A stretch of DNA of 35,812 bases from assembly GCA_013054445.1 (NCBI GenBank), contig JAAMPI010000482.1, positions 1 to 35,812 of the forward strand, in the 5' to 3' direction. How positions within the stretch are numbered: the stretch's first letter is position 1; each line of letters begins with the position of its first letter. The DNA is from Cudoniella acicularis. Taxonomy: Eukaryota; Ascomycota; Leotiomycetes; Helotiales; Helotiaceae. Made by a program: the position numbers and the translations under genes. Below are positions 12,728-22,158 of this stretch, one piece after another. A model generated the notes under the pieces. That model saw nothing but the letters and a program-made list of their open reading frames with translations, ran no database searches and was not told the origin of the DNA.

Positions 12728-13033
12728 GTATTTTGTGTTTAAAAATAATTCGCGCTAAGGCGGTTGCGCCAACGACCGAATGCCAAGGCTTCAACGACGA
12801 CGGTTGTTGTGTGCCATCCCCTTTCGCAAGGACGACGAGCTCCTTCCCACTCACATCTTTCATCACGCCGATAGAAGGAGCATCACGATCGCTATCTCCT
12901 TCTTCACCACATTCGCTACAGTAACAACATTCGAAACGCGCTCCTATTCACCACCTCCCGCGACCCTCGGAGCGGCCCAGTATAACATACATTTGAAATA
13001 GTCGTAGAGAGCATTGGTTCAAGGAGAGGCACA

Positions 13034-14152
13034 ATGGGGTTCGGGGATTTCAATTCGATATGCGAGCAGGCATCAGTGCCATTATGTTCTGTTGTGGGGT
13101 ACTATTCGACCGTCACAACATCTGTGGGCATTGAGGCGGATTGCTTCGCGCGCAATATCGAGCTGGCCAACACGATCATCTTCCAAGGCGCCGCATCTTT
13201 CATGCATATCGTTGCTCTAACAATGACAGTTATTATGATTCTGCACGTCCGGAGTAAATTTACAGCAGTTGGTAGGTTTTTCCTCGTTTCCCCCTCCAGT
13301 TCGTGGTATGGAGACTGACATTTTCTACCTGCAGGCCGGAAAGAAATTATCGCTTTCTTCTACCTCTACATGGGACTGACTTTTGCCTCACTTGTTCTTG
13401 ATTCCGGTGTCGTCCCCCCGGGAAGCAGCGTATACCCATACTTTGTCGCTGTACAAAACGGTCTCACATCTGCGCTCTGCGTCTGCTTGCTCATTAATGG
13501 TTTTGTTGGCTTTCAACTCTACGAAGACGGAACTACCTTATCAGTCTGGTTAATTCGAACTGTCAGCTTTGCATTCTTCATTATCACCGGTCTGGTCTCC
13601 CTCGCTACATTCAAGGGTTGGGCAGGTCTTGGTCCTACCTCCACCATAGGATTATTCGTCGTATTATACCTCATCTCTGGAATCGCCTTGTTGATATACG
13701 TTATAATGCAAATCATCCTGGTGGTAAACACATTACAGGACCGCTGGCCACTGGGCGATATTGCTTTTGGAGCATTCTTTTTGATCATCGGTCAAGTGAT
13801 TATGTACGTCTTCAGCAATACGATATGTAATGCTGTCCAGCATTATCTCGATGGATTGTTCTTTGCCACTATCTGCAATTTACTTGCAGTCATGATGGTT
13901 TACAAAGTAAGTTTACAACAAAATTGGCGAATGAGAAGCATATTTCTAACAAATTTTCAGTACTGGGATTCCATCACCCGAGAAGATCTCGAATTCTCCG
14001 TCGGCACCAAGCAAAACAACTGGGAAGTGAAAGAACCTCTAATGGAAGACGACCGCCGAACAACCGTTTACCAAGACACTGATGCCAGCACCGTATACAA
14101 CACCCAAGCCGCCCATGGACGAAATTCCAACTACGGAGGTTTCGCGTACTAA
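13034..14152 (+). CDS. CHS7: chitin synthase export chaperone, 333 aa, three exons
   Basis: Exons 13034-13271, 13335-13906 and 13961-14152, with GTAGGT/CAG and GTAAGT/CAG introns in matching phase. The N-terminus MGFGDFNSICEQASVPLCSV is the diagnostic start of the Chs7 family. About seven hydrophobic segments follow: residues about 48-70, then in exon 2 FFYLYMGLTFASLVL, the SALCVCLLINGFVGF stretch, the WLIRTVSFAFFIITGLVSL stretch, the FVVLYLISGIALLIYVIMQ stretch, FGAFFLIIGQVIMYVFS and the LFFATICNLLAVMMVYKYW stretch. The C-terminal tail is hydrophilic and ends in a GGFAY motif. Chs7 is an ER membrane protein that lets class III/IV-type chitin synthases leave the ER and so supports cell-wall chitin synthesis. 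The length is usual for the family (about 310-340). Nothing looks broken. Next on the right is the convergent betaine aldehyde dehydrogenase gene. Confidence 0.97.
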
Positions 14153-14820
14153 AAAGCAACTCAATTTCTCTTGGATACCCCCAACATGTACCATTTGGAA
14201 ATAGTTTGGCATGAAAAACGAGGACAACTGCATAGCGTGGGCTGGTTTTTTCTCTCTCGAAGAATGGCGTATGATTGGATGGAATGATAATTTTTTTTTG
14301 CTGCTTGTACAGAATTGAAAACTGCGCTTGGAAAGTGCAGACAGCCGATATTAAGGCTCAGGGAATGGCGTTGGATGAATCTGCGTGGAGGGATGGGATT
14401 GTACGTAGACAGAGCTTGATTATGAGCGACCTTATCTTTAATATACCTATTACGTTGAATCCTGGCTCTGGATGAAGATTTTGACCGTGAAATGTTCGGA
14501 ATGGATTGGGATCTAGGTGTGGCTTTTCTTGGCTTTATTGCCTCGATTTGCCCGAGTCTTCTTTAACAAACTAAATCATAGGCCCAGTGACTGAAACCAG
14601 CGACTTTGCTTGCTGGCGCCCTAATTGCCTCTTACTTATCTAGATACCCTACTCCCTTGTGGAGGATGCCTGAATTGGCTCAAGTGATAAGTGGTAAATG
14701 AGTGAGTAGTCAGAATTATAAAAACTTGGTGATATGGGCAAATCTATCGCTTCTCATAGCTGATAGATGCCAATGTCCTATTATTTTCTCTACCTATCCT
14801 CATAATCATCACAATCATAA
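14153..14820. other. convergent 3' intergenic region
   Basis: About 670 bases between the 3' ends of CHS7 and the betaine aldehyde dehydrogenase gene. It should contain both 3' UTRs. An imperfect AATCAT simple repeat lies around 14799-14826, just beyond the dehydrogenase stop codon. No gene is seen. Confidence 0.5.
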
Positions 14821-16305
14821 TCATAATTTCGCAAACACCGTCCCTACAACGCCACTCCCCTCCACCAACGTACTCTTCTCCCTAACCCAAGCACTCAACC
14901 CCCTCCGTCCATTCTCCACCCCAACACCACTCAACTTCCACCCTCCTACGCTCATCTCCGCAGGACTCTCGCCCCACGTGTTAATCCACGTTATCCCAGC
15001 TTCAATCTTACTGATTACATCATGACATTGGTTGAGGTCTTTGCCAAAAACTCCTGCGGCGAGGCCGAGCTTGGTTTTGTTCGCTCGTTTGATGACTTCG
15101 TCGATTATGTCGTAGGTGAGGATGCAGAGGACTGGGCCGAAAATCTCTTCGGTGGTTATTTTCATGGAATCGGTGCAGTCTGTGAAGACTGTTGGTTGGA
15201 CCCAGAAGCCGTTCTCGTAGCCTTTTGGGATGGTGTTTGGTTTTGAGGGGCCGCCGAAGAGGAGTCTTGCCTTGTCGACGTTGATGCCGTGCCTGATGTA
15301 GCTAAGGACTTTCTTGTAGTGGATTTCAGAAACTAAGGGCCCAAAATTGCTGTTTGGATCCATTGGCTCGAGAGCTCGGATGTTCTCCATTTTTTCAATC
15401 AATCGCTTTTCAAATGCTGATTTCATGCTTTTGGGTACGAAAACTCGTGTACCATTTGTGCAGACTTGGCCAGTGGAAAAGAAATTCGCCATCATTGCCC
15501 CGTCCACGGCATTTTCCAGCTCGGTGTCGGGGAGAATGATCAACGGACTCTTGCCTCCCAATTCCATAGTAACATATTTCATGCCACCAGCTGCTGCAGC
15601 TGCAACTTTCTGCCCAGTTGAGACTTGTCCTGTAAAGCTTACTTTGGCGATCCCAGGATGAGAGGTAAGATATGCGCCAACAGCTCCATCCCCATGAACA
15701 ATATTGAAAACTCCCGGTGGAATTCCAGCCTCGGTATATATTCGCGCCAGTATTAAGCCATGGAGCGGCGTCACTTCAGATGGCTTGTAAATCATACAAT
15801 TACCAGCAGCCAAACAGGGTGCTGATTTCCACAGCGCAATCTGGATTGGGTAGTTCCATGCTCCTATGCCAGCACATACTCCCAGAGCTTCTTTCTTTGT
15901 GTATATCCAGGCATCTGGCCGCAGTTGTGTAGTTTCTCCATTAAGTCCTCCACTCGCCACCAAGTTCGCAAAGTATTCGAGCACATCAGCGCCAGTTATT
16001 ATATCTACCGTACTGGTTTCTGAGAAGGGCTTGCCCGTGTCGCGGGTTTCGATTGTGGCAATCTCGTCATTTCGTTCTCGGAGGAGGGAGACGGCTTTGA
16101 GGAGAATTCGGGCGCGGGCAATTGGTGGTGTCTGTGACCATGATGGAAAGGCTCTCTGTGCTGAAGCTACTGCAGAATCGATATTTGATTCGGAGGCGGT
16201 GTGAACCTCAGCTATTGCCTCGGCTGTCGAGGGCTCGATTGTCGTGAAGGTTCTGCCAGAGGTGGCTGTTTGCTCTTTGCCATCATAGTACAGTGGCAGG
16301 GCCAT
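14821..16305 (-). CDS. betaine aldehyde dehydrogenase, 494 aa, intronless, PTS1 end
   Basis: NAD(P)-dependent aldehyde dehydrogenase oxidising betaine aldehyde to glycine betaine. Single exon from ATG at 16305 and full family length. Visible ALDH landmarks: oxyanion Asn151 in GAWNYP, cofactor Lys174 in [13 protein letters not shown] at 224-231, general-base Glu249 in MELGG and nucleophile Cys282 in TGQVCTNG. The C-terminal WVREKSTL block is also typical. ALDH families overlap, but divergence from a choline oxidase gene 870 bases away makes betaine aldehyde the likely substrate. The last three residues are Ala-Lys-Leu, a PTS1-type peroxisome signal. The shared upstream region carries GATA and CCAAT motifs. 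The fold and active site are read directly; the substrate is from context and overall similarity to BADH enzymes. Confidence 0.93.
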   Translation of the reverse strand: MALPLYYDGKEQTATSGRTFTTIEPSTAEAIAEVHTASESNIDSAVASAQRAFPSWSQTPPIARARILLKAVSLLRERNDEIATIETRDTGKPFSETSTVDIITGADVLEYFANLVASGGLNGETTQLRPDAWIYTKKEALGVCAGIGAWNYPIQIALWKSAPCLAAGNCMIYKPSEVTPLHGLILARIYTEAGIPPGVFNIVHGDGAVGAYLTSHPGIAKVSFTGQVSTGQKVAAAAAGGMKYVTMELGGKSPLIILPDTELENAVDGAMMANFFSTGQVCTNGTRVFVPKSMKSAFEKRLIEKMENIRALEPMDPNSNFGPLVSEIHYKKVLSYIRHGINVDKARLLFGGPSKPNTIPKGYENGFWVQPTVFTDCTDSMKITTEEIFGPVLCILTYDIIDEVIKRANKTKLGLAAGVFGKDLNQCHDVISKIEAGITWINTWGESPAEMSVGGWKLSGVGVENGRRGLSAWVREKSTLVEGSGVVGTVFAKL

Positions 16306-17176
16306 TGTGGGCTGATGTTTTATGGTTGATGGTTTCGGAGGTCCCCTTCTCTCCTCTGCAAGATCAGTTTGGGGGTTAGTCTTGAAGCAATTGAGGACGA
16401 TAGCAAGTGTGGAGACGAAGTGGAATACGGCAGGTACAAAGAGCAGCGGGTCGGATCTAGCAACGCGATTCAGAAAGAATCAGCTTGGATCTTGATTGAT
16501 GATAGTGAACTCGAGCCCTAACAAGGAAGAAATTCTCAAGCATCATGCAATCGTGCCATGGCGGCGCGCATCGTCAGCAGCGGGGGATTTAAGTGGAGTG
16601 CGGTGAAGAAAGAGTTCGGGTCAGTTATGCTGCTGGATCTGATGGCTGTGTTAGGTGAAGGATTTTGTCATACCTTGCTGGGGTCGATGCACTAGACGAC
16701 TTCACGAAAAAACTTCCTGAAAATCGAGTCAAGCCGCTGCAATGCGCCGCCTCTTTGCCTCCCATGGAACCTTTGTCGACAGTAGTCTACTGGTCGGCTC
16801 CTTGAGATCAGGCCAGGTGAATTACTTACGCTGTTAAACTCCGGTAAGATTACATTCCGGTTAGACCAATCCTAATAGTGCCAATTGGGCCATTTCTCAC
16901 CGTCATTCTTATTCAATTCGCCCATAATTTCTACATACCTTTCAAACAAAGCAGGTACACCCCTCCACATCTATAACAACCCCACTCTCTATCATTATCT
17001 CCATATCTTAGATCATTCAGAATTTTCTTATCCTTATCGATAACAGAACTCTTGGAACTGGGAAGGAGGTTTTCGCCCAGACATATAATCCGGAGTCTGG
17101 CGTTCATTGGACTCGAATGAATGCCAGTGAGTATACAGAAAATTGAACAAAAGACAAAGGCCACAGCCCAACCAAA
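16306..17176. promoter_or_regulatory. shared divergent promoter of the choline/betaine pair
   Basis: An 871-base gap between divergent start codons. GATA-type motifs are clustered at 16995-17000 (TTATCT), 17028-17033 (TTATCC) and 17034-17043 (TTATCGATAA, a palindrome holding two overlapping sites), with one more (TGATAG) near 16498. CCAAT boxes lie at 16866-16870 and in the palindrome CCAATTGG at 16881-16888. GATA clusters are the usual target of fungal AreA/NIT2 nitrogen regulators, and CCAAT of the CBC/HAP complex. Nitrogen-responsive co-expression of both genes is inferred from this. Confidence 0.55.
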
Positions 17177-18881
17177 ATGACTACAGAACACATCTCATCC
17201 TCCCAAGTCAATGACTTCGACCATGTCATTGTGGGTGGAGGCACAGCTGGCTGTGTGATTGCCAGCAGACTCTCCGAGTACCTTCCTCATAAAAAAATTC
17301 TTATGATCGAGGCAGGACCTAGCGACTTTAATGATGACAGAGTTTTAAAGCTCAAGGAATGGCTTTCTCTACTAGGTGGAGATTTGGATTATGATTATGG
17401 AACCACCGAGCAACCAAATGGTAATTATACAGATGGTGGTGTTGAAGTGTGAGCTAACACGACCAGGCAATTCACACATCAGACATTCTCGAGCCAAAGT
17501 GCTTGGAGGCTGCTCATCACACAATACCCTGATCTCTTTCCGGCCCTTTGAGTATGACTGTAAAATATGGGAGAGCATGGGCTGCAAAGGCTGGAACTTC
17601 AAGACCATGATGCGCCTCATCGACAACCTCCGCAACCAGATCCAGCCAGTGCACCCTCGTCACCGTAACCAAGTCTGTAAAGACTGGATCGAATCATGCT
17701 CTACTGCTATGGATATTCCTGTAATCAAAGACTTCAATAAAGAGATCCGAGATAGTGGAAGTCTTAAAGGAGGAGTGGGTTTTTTCTCCGTGGCTTATAA
17801 TCCAGATGATGGAAGACGAAGCTCTGCATCGGTAGCATATATCCACCCTATCCTGCGAGGTCACGAGAAGCGCCCAAATCTCACTATTTTGACCAATGCC
17901 TGGGTCAGCAAAATCAACGTCTCGGGAAAGACAGTAACAGGAGTCAATATCAAGCTCCAATCAGGCACTCCACTGACCATCACTCCCAAAATCGAAACCA
18001 TCCTCTGTGCTGGTGCAGTCGACACACCTCGACTCCTTTTGCTTTCTGGCATTGGCCCTAAGGAGCAACTGACTTCCCTCCAAATCCCCGTTGTTCATGA
18101 CCTCCCTGGTGTGGGTGAAAATCTTCTCGATCACCCAGAATCAATAATAATGTGGGAACTCAACGCTCCCATTCCACCACAAACGACCATGGACAGTGAC
18201 GCCGGTATCTTCCTCCGGCGGGAATACCCAGACGCAGCAACCTCAAACACCGATCGCTTCCTCAACCCATCTGCTCTGCCCGATGGAGACATCGCTGATG
18301 TAATGATGCACTGTTACCAAATCCCCTTCTGCCTCAACACCGCCCGCCTAGGCTACGATGTCCCCTTGAACGCCTTCTGCATGACGCCTAACATTCCTCG
18401 CCCCAGATCCAGAGGACGCATCTACCTCACCTCCAAAGACCCACAAGTCAAACCCGCACTCGATTTCCGCTACTTCACCGACCCAGAAGGCTACGATGCC
18501 TCCACGCTCGTCTTCGGCATGAAAGCTGCACGGAAAATTGCCTCTCAAGCGCCGTTTTCCAACTGGCTCGCTCGTGAGGTTGCTCCAGGGCCAAAAGTTC
18601 AAACGGATGAAGAGCTCAGCGAGTATGCGAGGAAGGTAGCTCACACGGTGTACCATCCGGCTGGAACAACGAAGATGGGTGCTGAAGCGGATGAGATGGC
18701 GGTTGTGGGGCCGGAGTTGAAGGTTAGGGGGTTGACGGGCATGAGAATTGCGGATGCAGGTGTTTTCCCATCGATGACGACCATTAATCCCATGTTGACT
18801 GTGCTTGCTGTTGGGGAGAGGGCGGCGGAGTTGATTGCTCTAGATGCAGGCTGGAGAGGAGATGGAAAGGCGAAATTGTAA
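17177..18881 (+). CDS. choline oxidase-type GMC flavoenzyme, 552 aa, two exons, PTS1 end
   Basis: Exons 17177-17420 and 17467-18881; the 46-base intron has a GTAATT donor and a CAG acceptor with matching phase. It starts at ATG in an AAA context. FAD-binding GGGTAG lies at about 20-25, with the ribose-binding Glu45. The GMC signature GGCSSHN puts His100 where choline oxidases attach FAD covalently. The second signature is GAVDTPRLLLLSGIG (264-278). DHPE gives Glu306 at the choline-binding position, VYHPAGT gives His478, and TINP gives Asn522, the catalytic His/Asn pair. The covalent-FAD His favours an oxidase (choline to betaine aldehyde, then betaine, with H2O2) over a dehydrogenase. The C-terminus is Ala-Lys-Leu, a PTS1-type signal, fitting an H2O2-forming enzyme in peroxisomes. 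The residue after His-Asn is Thr rather than the Ser of the bacterial enzyme. The enzyme class is strong; the oxidase assignment is inferred from residues. Confidence 0.93.
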
Positions 18882-21294
18882 ATTGAGAACTAGACATTTA
18901 TGGGATAAATTTTTGGATAGACAGAGTGGTGGTTTTTTGCTTAGAGGTCTGGGGAGTTATCCACCGAGGAGGCGAGGTTGAGAAGAAAAGCATAACCTGC
19001 TTGTGTTTTGAGTTGGATTGACGTAAGATATCAAGATGCGTTGCATTTTTAGTCTGACTTGATACTTGCAAGTATTTTCCTGCTCAGCCACGTATCAAGC
19101 TTGTGCCTGAATCATAAAGAGAATCTCTATGTTGAAATTCATAACTGGTCAAGGGGTTTTCGAAGTTTTTTTCGTTGCCTGATGATGCCGAGCTACCGTC
19201 ATCCATAGCGGAGACCTTTACCATAGCAGACACAGTACTTCGAGTATAGCTAGGCTGCAATTCGTGGTGCCATTGTATCTAAAATTACAATCACTCGCAG
19301 TGGAATACCTGTTGAGACTGGAAGTTACCTAGATTAGCGTCCCATCCAAAAGTGCTTGGTGCCTTCTTCGCAAATAGAGATATTACTCCACAAGCAGGTG
19401 TTTGATACTTCGAAGCTGCAGATTCGATAGCGACCTCGAAATTTGCGTCCCATGTGCCAGAATATTGTATGATTAGCAGTTCTTCAACATTGCTAAGAAG
19501 CAGGTATGAATTCCTCAAAAGCTATCGTTTCCGTTCATGGGGGGTTTCCTGCACGTTGGCTTGTTTTGGTATAGACGAAGTCGAAAACGCTATCAGCAGT
19601 GCAAGTAAATAGTTGCGAGAAACTATTGTCCATTATCTTCTCCAAACTGGTGTGGCTGAGGCGGTATTGTAGATTGTTATTTAGCATAAATCTGCAATTG
19701 CTTGTTGTCCGAAGGGAAGTGGGAAGCGCGAGGACAAGTATTTTGAAGTTAAGCTAGAGAAGCCACAATAGTAAACCCGAAAGAAGAAGGCATGACATAA
19801 GTGCATTCAAAAGAGGAAGTTGGAGGGTGGAGCTTTGTGTTTTAGCTTGTCAAGGGGTATGAGGGATGCGCGTTGTGGTGGCTGCTGCAGTTGCTGCAGA
19901 GCGAAATCTTCCTGAGAGGGTCAAATCTGGGTTTCTATGAAGAGTGTTTGATTGAGTTATGTGTCTTATCGCAATGCCAGTTGATTTGTGGAAACTTTGA
20001 AGGACGTGTATTGCGTGTTGTATAAGCTATTGTTGAGGATGCCCTGGTTGACTAGGTTGCTGCGGAACGATATCTCTTGCTGAGGGACTTAAAGCACACG
20101 TTGGGTCAACCTGGATGAGGGTAGAGAGTAGGATTTTCGTTTAACAGTATAGGGAGGAAATACCTGGGTCCTATGGCGGTCGTGGTTGTTAAAGACACCG
20201 GGATTGCGCGCGAGTCCGCAAGAGAAAGAAAAAAGCGGGAAGGAAATGGAAGTGAACGAGTATAATGAGAATATTGAGTTCTTCTCGGCAGGTTCTTGGC
20301 TGCCTGGCATTTTCTGTTGAGGTCCCAGGGATGCGGAAGGCGAAATAGGTGTTTGGAAGCAAAGCCTTTTTTGCCATGGAATTCAATATCCTTCTACTAC
20401 CTGCTATGGTCAGTATATCAGGCTTGAGCGGGGCAGGGCCTGTCTCTTATTGGCTGTGCCGCTTATACTTCGGAAGCTAGCTTGTGTGGTATATAAGTCA
20501 ATTTAAGCAAAAATATTTTGTCAAGCATTGGGAGTGTCTCCCCGCCTTTCTGGTCTTTCAATCGCGGAAGACCCAAAAAAGAGTTTAGATTATTTCTCTC
20601 GATATTACTATCTGTTGGTTTCAGTCATGCATTTTGGCTGGCCTCAGAGAACAGTAGGAGAGTTTGAAAAACCAGGTTACCCTTGTTACCTCGATCATTT
20701 CTCCCAGTTGTAGCCATGCATCCCGGCTTGGGGAGATATGGTTAGAGTTTTGCTATTTTCCTTCATTCTTTTCCCTTTGAAAAGATTAGAAAAACCCCCC
20801 AAAATTTTCCTTTCATTTAAGTGAAAGTAAGTAGGTTAGGGCTTTTCAGCCTTTAATATTGACTTCAGGAAAACCCTCGCTTTTTTCCCCTAAAGAAGAT
20901 CTACTTACAAATCTGAATTTGTAGTTATTCGTATGAACCAAAACAGATAATAATAAACATTATTAAAATTCTTAAAGAAAATCCTGGGGTTCTAAATAAT
21001 AATAAACCTTAGAACGCGTAGTTGTTAAAATTTTAGCAAAGTGTTCCATCGCGACTCGTTTAGCTTCCGCGAAAAGGGGGTAAACAATCACCCTCAACGA
21101 ACGACACAACACGTCCTGGTCACATATTCAATTTTGCTGCCAAAAAAATAATTTCCCACAACACATCCTCCCAAAATAAACCACTACCTGTCAAGCCCAA
21201 TCGAACATCCAGCTTCTAGCTGGACAGGAGTCGGAGAAAGCAACGTTATCACCCTCTCAACCCCTCATCCATTTTCTCATTTCCACAGAACAAG
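18882..21294. other. 2.4-kb intergenic region, becoming AT-rich
   Basis: No frame over 75 codons shows a motif. The left part is of ordinary composition. From about 20,750 the sequence turns AT-rich with homopolymer runs and TTAATA-like tracts, marking the edge of the degraded region that holds the decayed coiled-coil gene. I see no terminal inverted repeats or transposase remnants that I can name. Confidence 0.5.
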
Positions 21295-21572
21295 ATGGAA
21301 GGCAACACACCGCGAAACCACGCGCTCGTCGCTCCTCCTCGTACTCCGAGAGAAAACCTAATCCACGCAATCAAACAACAAAGAAAGGGATTGAGAAGTG
21401 ATAGAATACACCGCGAGTTTACCATTAGGTTTGACCTCCATGCCCGGAAAGTCAAGATCAAGGAGCAAGGCGCCGCAGAAAGGAAGCAACAGGACGACCA
21501 GTATGCTCGCGACCGTGAGGCTCGTGAGTCTTGCTTCTGGAAAGCCAGACGAGACCTAGAAGCCGCCTACAA

Positions 21573-21638
21573 GAAGACCGGGAGCTTTGGGAATCCTACC
21601 AGAAAGATAATCGGGAAATTTGGAAATCCTATCAGAAA
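21573..21638 (+). repeat. 33-bp in-frame tandem duplication
   Basis: Two consecutive 33-bp units, GAAGACCGGGAG... and GATAATCGGGAA..., encode an 11-residue repeat of the form (E/D)(D/N)RE(L/I)W(E/K)SYQK in the coiled-coil part of the decayed gene. The eleven-residue period fits a coiled-coil hendecad. Confidence 0.75.
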
Positions 21639-22113
21639 GAAATCCACGAGTAAGACCAAGATTTGAAGACAAAATTTGTGCAGGCCGAGTTGGGGGCAGA
21701 AGCCTTGAACGAAGAAGCCCGCAAAAAGGAATTCGAGACTTCTTTACAGTTGTCGACAAACTTGGACAAGGCACTTGATGAACGAAACTCAAAAGTTGCG
21801 CAACTTTTGCACAGAGAGGAAGATTTGAGCCCAGACAGGCATAATACCACCCCTACTAGACCCACCGGAACCCGGCGCAAAGGCCTATGTCAACCCATCC
21901 GCAACCCTCTCCACCTCGAATTTCATCACCGCCACATCGAGCTCCGCTACCGACAGAGGTTTGGTAGCGCCAGAGGAAGTGGGCGCGATTGCTACAAAGC
22001 ATCGTTTTCCGCAGGTCAAGAGAGCACAACTAAACAAACGCCAATCCGGTTTGAAGTCTAAGAAATCGTCGCGAGTCAAACCCATTTGACATGTTGCTCG
22101 TATCGCTACTTAA

Positions 22114-22158
22114 CATGCTGCCACTCAATATGCTGCTACTCGTTATGCTTTGCTACGC
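22114..22158 (+). repeat. 15-bp tandem repeat encoding pentapeptides
   Basis: Three units, CATGCTGCCACTCAA, TATGCTGCTACTCGT and TATGCTTTGCTACGC, encode HAATQ/YAATR/YALLR-like pentapeptides. A more diverged copy precedes them from 22090. They lie within the decayed gene. Confidence 0.65.

Larger units (their letters stand above)
5566..13033. other. 7.5-kb region without a convincing gene
   Basis: Between the divergent cyclin and CHS7 genes I find no frame with a recognisable domain or a plausible exon chain. The longest frames are 162 codons (11874-12362, minus), 151 codons (11102-11557, plus) and 146 codons (10023-10463, minus). Composition is not the AT-rich type of the 20-25 kb region. Contents that can be pointed to: 7-bp tandem repeats at 6367-6390, 7041-7064 and 10548-10561; a 13-bp direct repeat at 6511-6523 and 10904-10916; and a CACGTG/TATA cluster at 12706-12727. 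It could hold long 5' leaders, enhancer-like regulatory DNA, non-coding transcripts or lineage-specific genes that I cannot recognise. Confidence 0.5.
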
